Shown here one piece after another: positions 1 to 7,437 of a stretch of DNA of 16,986 nt. Position 1 is the stretch's first letter. The number at the start of each line of letters is the position of its first letter. A model generated the notes under the pieces. The model had not been told where the DNA came from. It saw nothing but the letters and a program-made list of their open reading frames with translations, and did not search any database. A program made the position numbers and the translations under genes. Origin of the DNA: an uncultured Lactobacillus sp. (lineage in GTDB: Bacteria > Bacillota > Bacilli > Lactobacillales > Lactobacillaceae); contig NZ_CABUIW010000049.1 of the NCBI RefSeq assembly GCF_902491705.1, positions 1-16,986 of the forward strand, given 5' to 3'.

Positions 1-38
1 TAGTGAATCGACTATCCCGTCGGATAATCAATTCACTA
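1..38. repeat. 38-bp near-perfect palindrome
   Basis: Positions 1-17 (TAGTGAATCGACTATCC) pair with 22-38 (GGATAATCAATTCACTA) across a 4-base loop, CGTC. On one strand all 17 pairs are Watson-Crick or G-U, with only two wobbles. The arm may extend past the window edge. No run of T follows on the plus strand (the next bases are TTAAGC), so it is not a convincing terminator in that direction. It lies directly against the point where the transposase reading frame loses family-like sequence. It could be the end of another element, a dispersed palindromic repeat, or a terminator for a gene to the left. Confidence 0.7.
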
Positions 39-738
39 TTAAGCTTAGAATGTTTCGTTTGTTAGCAGACCCACCAGGTATTGCTTTGGGTTCTTTGGCT
101 ATCTCTTTATTCAGCTCTTCAATTTTATCTTCAGTTTGCTGGGCTAATTTCTCTAGGTCTTGACTTGTCTGAGCTTCATCGTTTGCCATTTGCTTGACTA
201 CTTCTTGTTCAACTAATTCTTCATATAATTTGGCCGCATTTTTCTTTAGCTTGGCCCAGTTTTTCTCGTCGGTTTTACGCCAAACAAAAGTATAGCGATT
301 AGCGTCAGCTTCAATCTTTGTACCATCAATGAACAAAGAATCAGCGCGAATTAGGCCTTCATCAGCCATCATATTGGTAAAGTGAATGAAGCACTTTTTA
401 ATTAAATTGTTGGCATGCTTGCTGGATCTAAAATTATTCAAAGTATGATATGAGATCTTTTGTCCATCAGCCATAATCATCATTGGAAGATTTTCTTCAA
501 GCATTCTTTCAATCTTTCTCCCAGAAAAGACTTTTCTAGAATAGGCAAAAAGAAAGATCTTTAGCAGTAAGGCAGGATGATATGCAGGTCTGCCGACTGT
601 AGAATTTCTATCGATTAGTTCATTTTCAGGAATAGAATCCACAAAAGAACTAATTACAGAAGCAATATGATTTTTAGGAAGCGAGAAATCTAAAGTAAGT
701 GATAAACTGGTTTGACCTGTGGTATAATTTTGATACAT
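28..738 (-). pseudogene. IS1182-family transposase, C-terminally truncated
   Basis: The ORF encodes 236 residues from ATG at 736-738 (minus strand), with an AGAGGA-type ribosome site just upstream. The N-terminal half is typical of IS1182-type DDE transposases. A DUF772-like region has VGRPAYHPALLLKIFLFAYS at residues about 48-67. Next comes SYHTLNNFR, and then the first catalytic block SLFIDGTKIEADANRYTFVW around residues 135-154. A charged coiled-coil insert (about 160-215) follows. Family members are usually about 450-550 residues, so the second half with the remaining catalytic acidic residues is absent. After GGSANKR the last residues (NILSLIVN) do not look like the usual basic stretch, and the stop falls inside the palindrome at 1-38. 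I infer a broken, inactive copy. Only an alignment with full copies would fix the breakpoint. Confidence 0.8.
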
Positions 739-807
739 GAAAAGCGTCCTCTTTCTTTTTTGTTTTGTGGTGATTCAATAATATCAAGGAAGACGCTGGA
801 AGTATAC

Positions 808-852
808 AAAAAGAACGATGAAATTCTGAATGAACTTCATCGTTCTTTTTTT
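808..852. terminator. Bidirectional hairpin terminator inside the IS end
   Basis: A perfect 15-bp inverted repeat, AAAAAGAACGATGAA (808-822) and TTCATCGTTCTTTTT (836-850), encloses a 13-base loop. Seven T (846-852) follow on the plus strand and five T on the minus strand, so it should stop transcription both ways. On the minus strand it lies between the IS end and the transposase start, where it would block read-through into the transposase. This is a common way for an IS to stay silent. On the plus strand it insulates the pst promoter from transcription crossing the IS. Confidence 0.75.
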
Positions 853-885
853 GGTCTAAGGAATTAGTTTTTTCCCAGACACTTT

Positions 886-1029
886 TTGTACTCAAAAATT
901 AAAACTCTAAGAACTGGTAAAAATAATTGATCGCATTGCTATTCTCTGCGATACTTATATATTGGAATAATGGTTTATGACAAGGATTAATTAAAAAAGC
1001 ATACACCAAATGGACTAAAATGAATCATT
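886..1029. other. Intergenic stretch with no recognised gene
   Basis: Between the IS end and the pst promoter I see no credible coding region. The minus strand has an open frame of about 41 codons ending near the IS, but it lacks a start codon and resembles nothing I know. TTTATGACA at 974-982 recurs with one change (TTTGTGACA) at 1041-1049, inside the promoter spacer. This could be a regulator site, but the evidence is thin. Confidence 0.4.
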
Positions 1030-1058
1030 TTGAAACCGCATTTGTGACATGTTATTAT
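1030..1058 (+). promoter_or_regulatory. Sigma-A type promoter of the pst operon
   Basis: TTGAAA (1030-1035) and TATTAT (1053-1058) are separated by exactly 17 bases. Each differs from consensus by one position. The predicted start near 1065 leaves a leader of about 35 bases before pstS. A near-consensus -35 would allow basal expression; pst operons are usually further induced by the PhoP/PhoR two-component system. I see no clean tandem PhoP-box array, so the operator is not assigned. Confidence 0.55.
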
Positions 1059-1099
1059 TAATTTAACTTGCAAATAAATCTTAAATATGAGGAGAAGCA

Positions 1100-1966
1100 A
1101 TGAAAAAGCATTCCATAGGAAAATTAATCATACTTTTGTTGTTGACATTGGTTGCAACAACCGCTTGTGCTAACAATGGCTCAAAAATTACTATTGTTGG
1201 TTCAAGTGCCATGCAACTTTTAGCCGAACAAGCAGGCAATGATTATCGCTTAAGCCATTCTAGTAGCAACATTGTTGTTCAAGGTGGTGGTTCTGGTACT
1301 GGACTTAGTCAAGTTCAAGCTGGAGCAGTGCAAATCGGGACTTCTGATGTGTTTGCGGAAACTCAAAAAGGCATTCAAGCAAATAAACTAAAAGATTATA
1401 AAATAGCCGTAGTTGGCATTGTGCCTATTGTTAACAAAGGTGTTGGCGTAAAAGACGTTACTGCCAATGAACTAGCCAAGATTTTTACAGGGAAGATTAC
1501 CAATTGGAAACAACTTGGCGGTAAAAACGAAGCAATCACTGTAATTAATCGTTCAAAAGGTAGTGGTACTAGAAGTACTTTTGAAGATATAATTTTGCGG
1601 GGACAAAAGCCAATTAAGTCTCAAGAACAGGACTCAAACGGTACAGTAAAGAAGATTGTTAATAGTACTCCAGGGACAATTAGTTATTTGTCATTCCCAT
1701 ATGCACATGATACTAATATTCAAAAATTGAGTATTGATCATGTTAAGCCAACTAACCAAAACATTACTACAAATAAGTGGAAACTTTGGTCATATGAGCA
1801 TATGTACACTAAAGGTAAGCCAAATAAGCAAACTAAGGACTTTATTGATTATATGCTAGGCAAAAAGGTACAGAAAGATCTTGTACCTAAGATTGGTTAT
1901 TTGAGTATTAATGATATGAAAGTTACTCGTAATAGTAAAAATCAAGTTACGCAAATAGGAAAGTAG
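1100..1966 (+). CDS. pstS: Phosphate ABC transporter, phosphate-binding lipoprotein PstS
   Basis: Extracytoplasmic receptor that binds inorganic phosphate and delivers it to the PstC/PstA permease. The 288-residue protein begins with a lysine-rich start, a hydrophobic core (about 9-19) and Cys23 in ATTAC. This is a lipoprotein-type signal, although position -3 is Thr rather than the usual Leu. The phosphate pocket is recognisable in order: VGSSAM near the mature N-terminus, GGGSGTGL, GTSDVFAE, and RSKGSGTRSTFE, all typical of the PstS family. ATG at 1100 follows AGGAG (1090-1094) at good spacing. It is the first gene of the operon, with a promoter directly upstream and pstC three bases after its stop. 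Function is secure by family and context. Confidence 0.95.
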   Translation: MKKHSIGKLIILLLLTLVATTACANNGSKITIVGSSAMQLLAEQAGNDYRLSHSSSNIVVQGGGSGTGLSQVQAGAVQIGTSDVFAETQKGIQANKLKDYKIAVVGIVPIVNKGVGVKDVTANELAKIFTGKITNWKQLGGKNEAITVINRSKGSGTRSTFEDIILRGQKPIKSQEQDSNGTVKKIVNSTPGTISYLSFPYAHDTNIQKLSIDHVKPTNQNITTNKWKLWSYEHMYTKGKPNKQTKDFIDYMLGKKVQKDLVPKIGYLSINDMKVTRNSKNQVTQIGK

Positions 1967-1969
1967 TTT

Positions 1970-2965
1970 ATGGAAAACAAAGAAGATTTAAAAAAGGTTG
2001 TTGATCAGGCGATTGCCGAGCAACAAGTTCCCCATGTTAAATTAAACAAGATGGGACCGAGTAGTGTTGACGTTGATAAGTTAACCAAGCCTTCTAAAGA
2101 AACGCACCAAGAATACTGGGGCAAGGGATTAACATATTTTGCTATCGGTTTAATCATTGTTTTAGTAGTTTCTATTATTGGTTTTGTGGGCTACCATGGT
2201 TTAGCCACTTTTGTAAGCGATCATGTTAATGTCTTTCATTTCTTAACCTCAACGGATTGGGATCCAGGTGAAGGCAAGAACCATGTTGGTGCTGCGGTAA
2301 TGATCGTTACTTCATTTGCAGTGACGCTTTTAGCAGCATTAATTGCTACACCATTTGCTATTGCCATTGCTCTTTTCATGACGGAATATTCTTCCAAAAA
2401 AGGTGCTAATTTCTTACAATCAGTCACTGAACTTCTTGTAGGTATTCCATCGGTAGTTTATGGTTTCTTGGGATTAACAATTATCGTTCCTGTAATTAGA
2501 AACTTGTTTGGTGGAACCGGTTTTGGTATTTTGGCGGCTACGCTAGTCTTATTCGTAATGGTTTTACCAACGATTACTTCATTAACAGTAGATAGTTTAA
2601 AGGCTGTACCAAGTCATTTTAGAAAAGCTTCAATGGCACTTGGTGCAACTCACTGGCAAACTATCTATCATGTTGTTTTGCGAGTAGCAACTCCTAGAAT
2701 TTTGACTGCTGTGATCTTTGGTATGGCTCGTGCCTTTGGTGAAGCCTTAGCCGTACAAATGGTAATTGGTAACGCAGTTTTGATGCCATACAATTTGATC
2801 AGTCCATCCGCAACTTTAACAAGTCAATTAACTAGTCAAATGGGTAATACAGTTATGGGTACTTTACCTAACAATGCATTATGGTCATTGGCATTGCTTC
2901 TTTTGATCATGTCTTTAGTCTTTAACTTCTTAGTTAAATTAGTAGGAAAGAGAGGTCAAAAGTAG
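1970..2965 (+). CDS. pstC: Phosphate ABC transporter permease PstC
   Basis: One of two membrane subunits forming the phosphate channel. The protein has 331 residues. A hydrophilic cytoplasmic leader of about 50 residues is followed by a membrane span and an extracellular loop containing FLTSTDWDPGEGKNHVGA, a hallmark of PstC. Then comes the five-helix ABC permease core. The EAA-type coupling loop, which contacts PstB, is at about residues 217-236 (ALGATHWQTIYHVVL) and is followed by ARAFGEALAVQMVIGN. ATG at 1970 is preceded by AGGAAAG at the end of pstS, and only three bases separate the two genes, so they are probably translationally linked. Length is normal for the family. Confidence 0.95.
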   Translation: MENKEDLKKVVDQAIAEQQVPHVKLNKMGPSSVDVDKLTKPSKETHQEYWGKGLTYFAIGLIIVLVVSIIGFVGYHGLATFVSDHVNVFHFLTSTDWDPGEGKNHVGAAVMIVTSFAVTLLAALIATPFAIAIALFMTEYSSKKGANFLQSVTELLVGIPSVVYGFLGLTIIVPVIRNLFGGTGFGILAATLVLFVMVLPTITSLTVDSLKAVPSHFRKASMALGATHWQTIYHVVLRVATPRILTAVIFGMARAFGEALAVQMVIGNAVLMPYNLISPSATLTSQLTSQMGNTVMGTLPNNALWSLALLLLIMSLVFNFLVKLVGKRGQK

Positions 2966-2990
2966 AACGGACGCAAAAAAGAGAGATAAA

Positions 2991-3854
2991 TTGGCAACGG
3001 TTATTATCTATATTTTAGTTGGTATCGTTGTCTTGATTTTGGCCGGCATTTTAGGCAATATCTTGATTACTGGTATTCCTCACTTATCATGGCATTTCTT
3101 GACCTCCGAGGCTTCATCATACCAAGCTGGCGGTGGGGTTAGAGATCAATTATTCAACTCACTATATTTGTTGATCTTAACTACAATTATTTCTTTGCCA
3201 ATTGCCTTAGGAGCTGCCATTTACTTAGCTGAATATGCTAAAGATAACTGGGTAACCAATTTGATTAGAACTACTATTCAAATTTTGAGTTCATTACCAT
3301 CAATTGTTGTTGGTTTGTTTGGCTATTTGCTTTTCGTAGTTCAATTTGGCTTTGGCTTTTCAATTATTTCTGGGGCACTTGCTTTAACATTCTTCAATTT
3401 ACCAATTTTAACCAGTAACATTGAAGAAGCTATTAAAGGCGTGCCACAAGATCAACGTGAAGCAGGTCTTGCTTTAGGCTTATCTAATTGGAAAACAATC
3501 CGCGGAATCGTCTTACCCGCAGCTTTGCCAGGTATTTTGACCGGTATTATTTTAAGTGCAGGTAGAATTTTTGGTGAAGCAGCCGCCTTGATCTATACAG
3601 CTGGTCAAAGTGGTTCTACTGTAAACTACGCTGATTGGAATCCATTTAGTCCAACGAGTCCATTAAATGTAATGCGTCCAGCAGAAACTCTTGCTGTGCA
3701 TATTTGGAAGGTGAATACAGAAGGTATTATTCCAGATGCTACAATTGTTTCAGCTGCTACATCAGCATTATTGGTTATTGTCGTAATTGTATTTAATTTA
3801 GGTGCACGATACTTGGGTAACAAATTGTACCGCAAGTTAACCGCGGCTAAATAA
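2991..3854 (+). CDS. pstA: Phosphate ABC transporter permease PstA (start uncertain)
   Basis: Second channel subunit, partner of PstC. Visible features are GGGVRDQLFNSLYLL, the SSLPSIVVGLFGYLLFV helix, the coupling loop REAGLALGLSNWKTIRGIVLP (about residues 156-176), GRIFGEAAALIYTAG, and the C-terminal block SPLNVMRPAETLAVHIWKVN. All are standard for PstA. The start given is TTG at 2991, the only conventional start codon in the frame after the in-frame stop at 2943. It begins inside the conserved DKLAT motif and removes the charged residues before the first helix. The in-frame ACG at 2967 gives (M)DAKKRDKLAT, which lines up residue for residue with the start of B. subtilis PstA as I recall it, and a purine-rich GGAAAGAGAGG precedes it (2945-2955). 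I think 2967 may be the true start, which would make the protein 295 residues. Confidence 0.9.
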   Translation: MATVIIYILVGIVVLILAGILGNILITGIPHLSWHFLTSEASSYQAGGGVRDQLFNSLYLLILTTIISLPIALGAAIYLAEYAKDNWVTNLIRTTIQILSSLPSIVVGLFGYLLFVVQFGFGFSIISGALALTFFNLPILTSNIEEAIKGVPQDQREAGLALGLSNWKTIRGIVLPAALPGILTGIILSAGRIFGEAAALIYTAGQSGSTVNYADWNPFSPTSPLNVMRPAETLAVHIWKVNTEGIIPDATIVSAATSALLVIVVIVFNLGARYLGNKLYRKLTAAK

Positions 3855-3863
3855 GGTGATGTA

Positions 3864-4658
3864 ATGCAAGATTTAGAACAAAGCTATGTAAAGACTTTTG
3901 CTAAGGATGATTTGGAATTATCTACTAAAGACTTAAGTGTTCTATACGGTGGAAAAGTCCAAAAATTATTTGACGCTAGTCTACAATTTAAGAAAAATAC
4001 AATCACAGCTTTAATTGGTGCATCCGGATCAGGTAAGTCTACCTTTTTGCGGTCACTCAATCGAATGAACGACCGAGTAGCAACAGTAAATGGAGAGATC
4101 TGGTTCCACGGTCTAGATGTGAATAAGCCTAATATCAATGTTTATGAATTAAGAAAAAACATTGGAATGGTATTCCAGCGACCTAATCCATTTCCTAAGT
4201 CAATTAGAGAAAATATTGTCTATGCTTTAAAAGCTGATGGACAAAATGACAAACAAGAATTGGATAAAATAATAGAAGAAAGTTTGCGTGCAGCTGCGTT
4301 ATGGGATGAAGTAAAAGATAAGCTTGATAAGAGTGCATTAGCACTTTCAGGTGGACAACAACAACGCTTGTGTATTGCACGTGCATTAGCTGTTAAACCA
4401 GAAATTTTACTCTTGGATGAACCGGCTAGTGCCTTAGATCCAGTATCTACTTCTAAACTAGAAGACACGCTAAAGCAGCTTAGAAGCAAGTACACCATGA
4501 TTATGGTTACGCACAATATGCAGCAAGCATCAAGAATTAGTGACTATACTGCATTTTTCCATTTAGGTCATGTGATTGAATATAATACAACTGCAGAAAT
4601 CTTTACTAATCCTAAAGGAAAGATTACTGAAGATTATATTCAGGGAAGTTTTGGTTAA
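3864..4658 (+). CDS. pstB: Phosphate ABC transporter ATPase PstB (first copy)
   Basis: Cytoplasmic ATPase that powers PstC/PstA. The protein has 264 residues. The Walker A motif GASGSGKST is at residues 52-60, the Q-loop lies in GMVFQRPNPFP, the ABC signature LSGGQQQR is at 161-168, and Walker B with the catalytic Glu, LLLDEPASALD, is at about 182-192. The switch His is in MVTHNMQQ. All catalytic elements are intact. Compared with the second copy it has a longer N-terminus (about 15 extra residues) and DEPAS in place of the usual DEPTS. The start at ATG 3864 follows AAGGTGAT. It sits 9 bases after pstA and one base before the second pstB. Tandem pstB genes are common in Firmicutes pst operons. 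Confidence 0.95.
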   Translation: MQDLEQSYVKTFAKDDLELSTKDLSVLYGGKVQKLFDASLQFKKNTITALIGASGSGKSTFLRSLNRMNDRVATVNGEIWFHGLDVNKPNINVYELRKNIGMVFQRPNPFPKSIRENIVYALKADGQNDKQELDKIIEESLRAAALWDEVKDKLDKSALALSGGQQQRLCIARALAVKPEILLLDEPASALDPVSTSKLEDTLKQLRSKYTMIMVTHNMQQASRISDYTAFFHLGHVIEYNTTAEIFTNPKGKITEDYIQGSFG

Positions 4659-4659
4659 A

Positions 4660-5415
4660 ATGACAACAATTATTTCAGCAAAAGATGTACATCTAAAATA
4701 TGGTGACTATGAAGCCCTTCATGGCATTAGTCTTGATTTTCATGAAAAAGAATTAACTGCATTAATTGGTCCGTCAGGATGTGGTAAATCTACTTTCTTA
4801 CGTTGCCTTAATCGAATGAATGATGATATTGAAAATATTAATATCACCGGTGAAATTAAGTTTGAGGGCAAGGACATCTATAGTCCTAAGATGGATTTGG
4901 TAGAATTACGTAAAAATGTTGGGATGGTATTCCAACAGCCAACTCCATTCCCATTTTCAGTTTATGATAATGTGGCGTATGGTTTAAAAATTGCTGGCGT
5001 AAAGGATAAGCAATTGATCGACCAACGCGTTGAAGAAAGTTTAAAGCAAGCTGCAATTTGGAAAGAAACTAAGGACAATTTAAACCGTAATGCTCAAGCT
5101 TTTTCAGGTGGACAGCAGCAGAGAATTTGTATTGCGCGTGCACTGGCTATTAGACCTAAAGTAGTTTTACTTGATGAACCTACAAGTGCTTTAGACCCAA
5201 TTTCAAGTAGTGAAATTGAAGAGACTTTGATGGAATTAAAACATCAATATACTTTTATTATGGTTACGCACAACCTGCAACAAGCTGGTCGAATTTCCGA
5301 TCAAACAGCCTTTTTGATGAATGGTGACTTAATCGAGGCTGGAAAAACTGAAAAAATGTTTATTGCACCTAAGAAGCAAATTACGAGTGATTACCTTAAC
5401 GGTCGTTTTGGTTAA
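4660..5415 (+). CDS. pstB: Phosphate ABC transporter ATPase PstB (second copy)
   Basis: Second phosphate-transport ATPase, 251 residues. Walker A GPSGCGKST is at 37-45, the Q-loop lies in GMVFQQPTPFPFSVYDNVAYG, the signature FSGGQQQR is at about 148-155, Walker B VVLLDEPTSALD at 168-179, and the switch His in MVTHNLQQ. This is the more canonical PstB of the pair. I chose ATG at 4660 because it directly follows AGGGAAG (4642-4648) and gives the family's normal N-terminus (TTIISAKDVHLKYGDYEALHG). A start at 4576 in the same frame would only add residues read out of frame from the preceding gene. Whether the two ATPases work as a heterodimer, or are used under different conditions, cannot be told from sequence. 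Confidence 0.95.
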   Translation: MTTIISAKDVHLKYGDYEALHGISLDFHEKELTALIGPSGCGKSTFLRCLNRMNDDIENINITGEIKFEGKDIYSPKMDLVELRKNVGMVFQQPTPFPFSVYDNVAYGLKIAGVKDKQLIDQRVEESLKQAAIWKETKDNLNRNAQAFSGGQQQRICIARALAIRPKVVLLDEPTSALDPISSSEIEETLMELKHQYTFIMVTHNLQQAGRISDQTAFLMNGDLIEAGKTEKMFIAPKKQITSDYLNGRFG

Positions 5416-5431
5416 ATTTTGAGGTATAAAG

Positions 5432-6109
5432 ATGCACGAAATATTTTTAGACGAATTAAAAAAGTTAAACACACAATTTATGGAAATGGGTGTTTTTGTC
5501 AACGATCAAATTGATCAAGCTACACGCGCATTTGTTGATCATGATAAAAAGACTGCTCAATCAATGATTGATAATGAAGAAAAGATTCCTACTGAATCAA
5601 TTGATATTCAAAAAAAGGCCTTAAAATTAATGGCTTTACAACAACCAGTAGCTACTGACTTTAGAGTGGTTATTAGTATTTTGAAGGCTACAACTGACTT
5701 GGAAAGAATTGGTGAAAATGCCATGAGTATTGCTCTTGAAACTATTCGTGTAAAGGGTAATCCACGTATTCCTGAAGTTGAAGAAATTATCTCAAATATG
5801 ACACATAATGTTCGCCATATGTTGATTCAAATTTTGACAGCTTATGTCCAAGACGATGGAAAGATGGCTAAAGACGTAGCTGATCGTGACGGAATTATTG
5901 ATCACGATTATGTACGTGCTAGAAAATTAATCGTTGATGGAATCGAAGACGATCCAACTAAAGCCGCTGCATCTTCAAGTTATTTTATGGTTATTCGTTT
6001 GCTTGAAAGAATTGGTGACCATATTGTGAACTTGGCAATGTGGGTTATTTATAAAACTACTGGAAAGCTTGAAGAATTAAGCAATCCTACTGAATTTGAA
6101 ACTAAATAA
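5432..6109 (+). CDS. phoU: Phosphate transport regulator PhoU
   Basis: Cytoplasmic helical protein that links Pst transport activity to the PhoR sensor kinase and restrains phosphate uptake when phosphate is plentiful. The 225-residue product has the usual two PhoU three-helix repeats. Each carries the metal-binding signature: ATTDLERIGENA in the first half and VIRLLERIGDHIVN in the second. ATG at 5432 follows GAGG (5421-5424) with a 7-base gap. It is the last gene of the pst operon and is followed by a strong terminator. Length and motifs are normal. Confidence 0.95.
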   Translation: MHEIFLDELKKLNTQFMEMGVFVNDQIDQATRAFVDHDKKTAQSMIDNEEKIPTESIDIQKKALKLMALQQPVATDFRVVISILKATTDLERIGENAMSIALETIRVKGNPRIPEVEEIISNMTHNVRHMLIQILTAYVQDDGKMAKDVADRDGIIDHDYVRARKLIVDGIEDDPTKAAASSSYFMVIRLLERIGDHIVNLAMWVIYKTTGKLEELSNPTEFETK

Positions 6110-6116
6110 TAAAATT

Positions 6117-6150
6117 AAAAGCATTCACAAACAAGTGAATGCTTTTTGTT
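6117..6150 (+). terminator. Intrinsic terminator of the pst operon
   Basis: A perfect 12-bp stem AAAAGCATTCAC (6117-6128) and GTGAATGCTTTT (6135-6146) with a 6-base loop is followed by TTTTTGTTT. It begins 7 bases after the phoU stop and separates the pst operon from the accessory Sec operon. Confidence 0.9.
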
Positions 6151-6173
6151 TAGTTATGCTAAAAAAATAGAAT
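6146..6173 (+). promoter_or_regulatory. Candidate promoter for the accessory Sec operon
   Basis: TTGTTT (6146-6151) and TAGAAT (6168-6173) are 16 bases apart, and the -35 overlaps the T tract of the pst terminator. It would give a leader of about 65 bases before secY2. A second AT-rich block with TATTAT and TATAGT (6183-6193) could provide another -10 but lacks a good -35. A promoter must lie in 6150-6230, since the operon follows a terminator; the exact choice is weak. Confidence 0.35.
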
Positions 6174-6243
6174 AATTAATGTTATTATATAGTAAAAGGT
6201 ATTAAGAATAAGAAATTATGAAAAGCAGATTGAGGATACAGAT

Positions 6244-7434
6244 TTGACTGATAAAAGAAATTTAATGACGGTTGTAAAACGAATCGCCTTTACGCTTTTA
6301 ATTATTTTAATTTATGTAATGGGGACGTATATTCCCGTACCTTTTGCGGATATAACCGCTAGATACGAGCAAATCCTAAATAGTAGCTCCTTATCAATAA
6401 TGGGGATTATGAGTGGGGCTAGTCTAACGAGGCTATCAATCTTTTCTCTTGGGATTAACCCATTCATGATTGTTATGTTGATAATGCAGCTTTTGATGTT
6501 TACTAAAATCTTTGGGGTAGATGCATTATCCGTAGAACAAGTGCAAAATCTCCAGCAATTTTTGATTTTGATTTTAACTGTAGTACAGGCTGTATTGTTC
6601 ACCTACAGTATGATTCCAGAGAGAAATTTAAAAAGAGACTTAACCGTAATTTTGATACTGACGGCAGGAAGTCTGATAGTTGTCTGGTTTACCTTTATCA
6701 ATACTAAGTATGGTATTGGCGGGGGGATGCCGATTATTTTGGTGAATATCATTTCATCAATAATTCCAACTATCTTTAGAACAATGCATGACTTAAGAAC
6801 ATTGCATAATTTCTACTGGCTCTTGCTTGTATTAGTCTTAATCATTTTAGTTTCAATCTTCTTCTGGGTAGCCTTTATTCATGCTTACTATCCATTGAAA
6901 GTAATCAACACATCCTTGCCAAGTTATGAACCTGAAGTAACTTTCCCAATTGGATTAAATATGGGTGCGATGATGACATATATGACAGGGATGGCCTTAT
7001 TAATGATTCCAACAATGTTAAGACCATTTTTCCCACCTGATTCAATTATTAATCAAACATCATTCCAAGCAATTTTTACAGCTGTTTTAACTTTCTTGCT
7101 ATTCTATTTCTTTACTTTTATGCAATTCCCACCTAAGGATCAAGCTAAAAACTTTAGAAATGATCACAGTTATATTCCTAATGTTCGTCCAGGAAGACCT
7201 ACGCAAGTTTATTTAAGAAAATTATTAGTAGTTATCGCATTCCCTGGTGCAGTTTTAACTGCTATTCAATTAACGTTAGGATTATTTGGAGCTAGTTTAT
7301 TTGGAAAATATGCAGGCTTAGCCATTATCCCAATGAACGCTGTTATGTTAGCAATGTTCATCAGCGGGATGAAGGATCAGATTATGACTTTGCTTTATCC
7401 ATATGAATATGACCGTTATATGAAAGAGATATAG
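6244..7434 (+). CDS. secY2: Accessory Sec translocon channel SecY2
   Basis: Membrane channel of the accessory Sec pathway, which exports a glycosylated serine-rich repeat adhesin that the housekeeping SecYEG cannot handle. The 396-residue protein has about ten hydrophobic spans and SecY-family blocks, for example IFSLGINPFMIVMLIMQLL in the TM2 region and the conserved cytoplasmic loop TFMQFPPKDQAKNFRN. It is shorter than housekeeping SecY (about 430) and diverged, as expected of SecY2. The start is TTG at 6244, supported by GAGG (6232-6235) eight bases upstream and a natural N-terminus (MTDKRNLMTVVKRI). The stop is three bases before asp1. It is the first gene of the operon. Confidence 0.93.
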   Translation: MTDKRNLMTVVKRIAFTLLIILIYVMGTYIPVPFADITARYEQILNSSSLSIMGIMSGASLTRLSIFSLGINPFMIVMLIMQLLMFTKIFGVDALSVEQVQNLQQFLILILTVVQAVLFTYSMIPERNLKRDLTVILILTAGSLIVVWFTFINTKYGIGGGMPIILVNIISSIIPTIFRTMHDLRTLHNFYWLLLVLVLIILVSIFFWVAFIHAYYPLKVINTSLPSYEPEVTFPIGLNMGAMMTYMTGMALLMIPTMLRPFFPPDSIINQTSFQAIFTAVLTFLLFYFFTFMQFPPKDQAKNFRNDHSYIPNVRPGRPTQVYLRKLLVVIAFPGAVLTAIQLTLGLFGASLFGKYAGLAIIPMNAVMLAMFISGMKDQIMTLLYPYEYDRYMKEI

Positions 7435-7437
7435 AAA

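Larger units (their letters stand above)
1..885 (-). mobile_element. IS1182-type insertion sequence, 5' part only
   Basis: The element reads leftward. It contains the transposase start (738), an untranslated leader with a large hairpin (808-850), and an outer end that I place near 880-885, where TGTCTGGG (minus strand) follows a run of A. The outer boundary is an estimate, because no second terminal repeat is visible in the window. The right-hand (3') part lies beyond position 1 or is missing. The transposase frame stops matching family expectation at about position 54, just before a 38-bp palindrome. The element sits upstream of the pst promoter and points away from it. Confidence 0.7.

Noticed and set aside
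674..895. 73-codon minus-strand frame over the IS end
   Set aside because: It overlaps the transposase start and runs through the terminator hairpin; it has no plausible ribosome site and no family resemblance.
886..1029. Open minus-strand frame of about 41 codons upstream of pstS
   Set aside because: It has no start codon and no recognisable similarity; it is probably chance in AT-rich DNA, though a gene remnant cannot be excluded.
4204..4516. Minus-strand open frames within the first pstB
   Set aside because: They are shadows of a well-supported ABC ATPase gene on the plus strand.
4576..4659. Longer start for the second pstB, inside the first pstB
   Set aside because: It has no ribosome site, and the 28 extra residues are out-of-frame reading of the upstream gene. 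ATG 4660 gives the normal PstB N-terminus with a good ribosome site.
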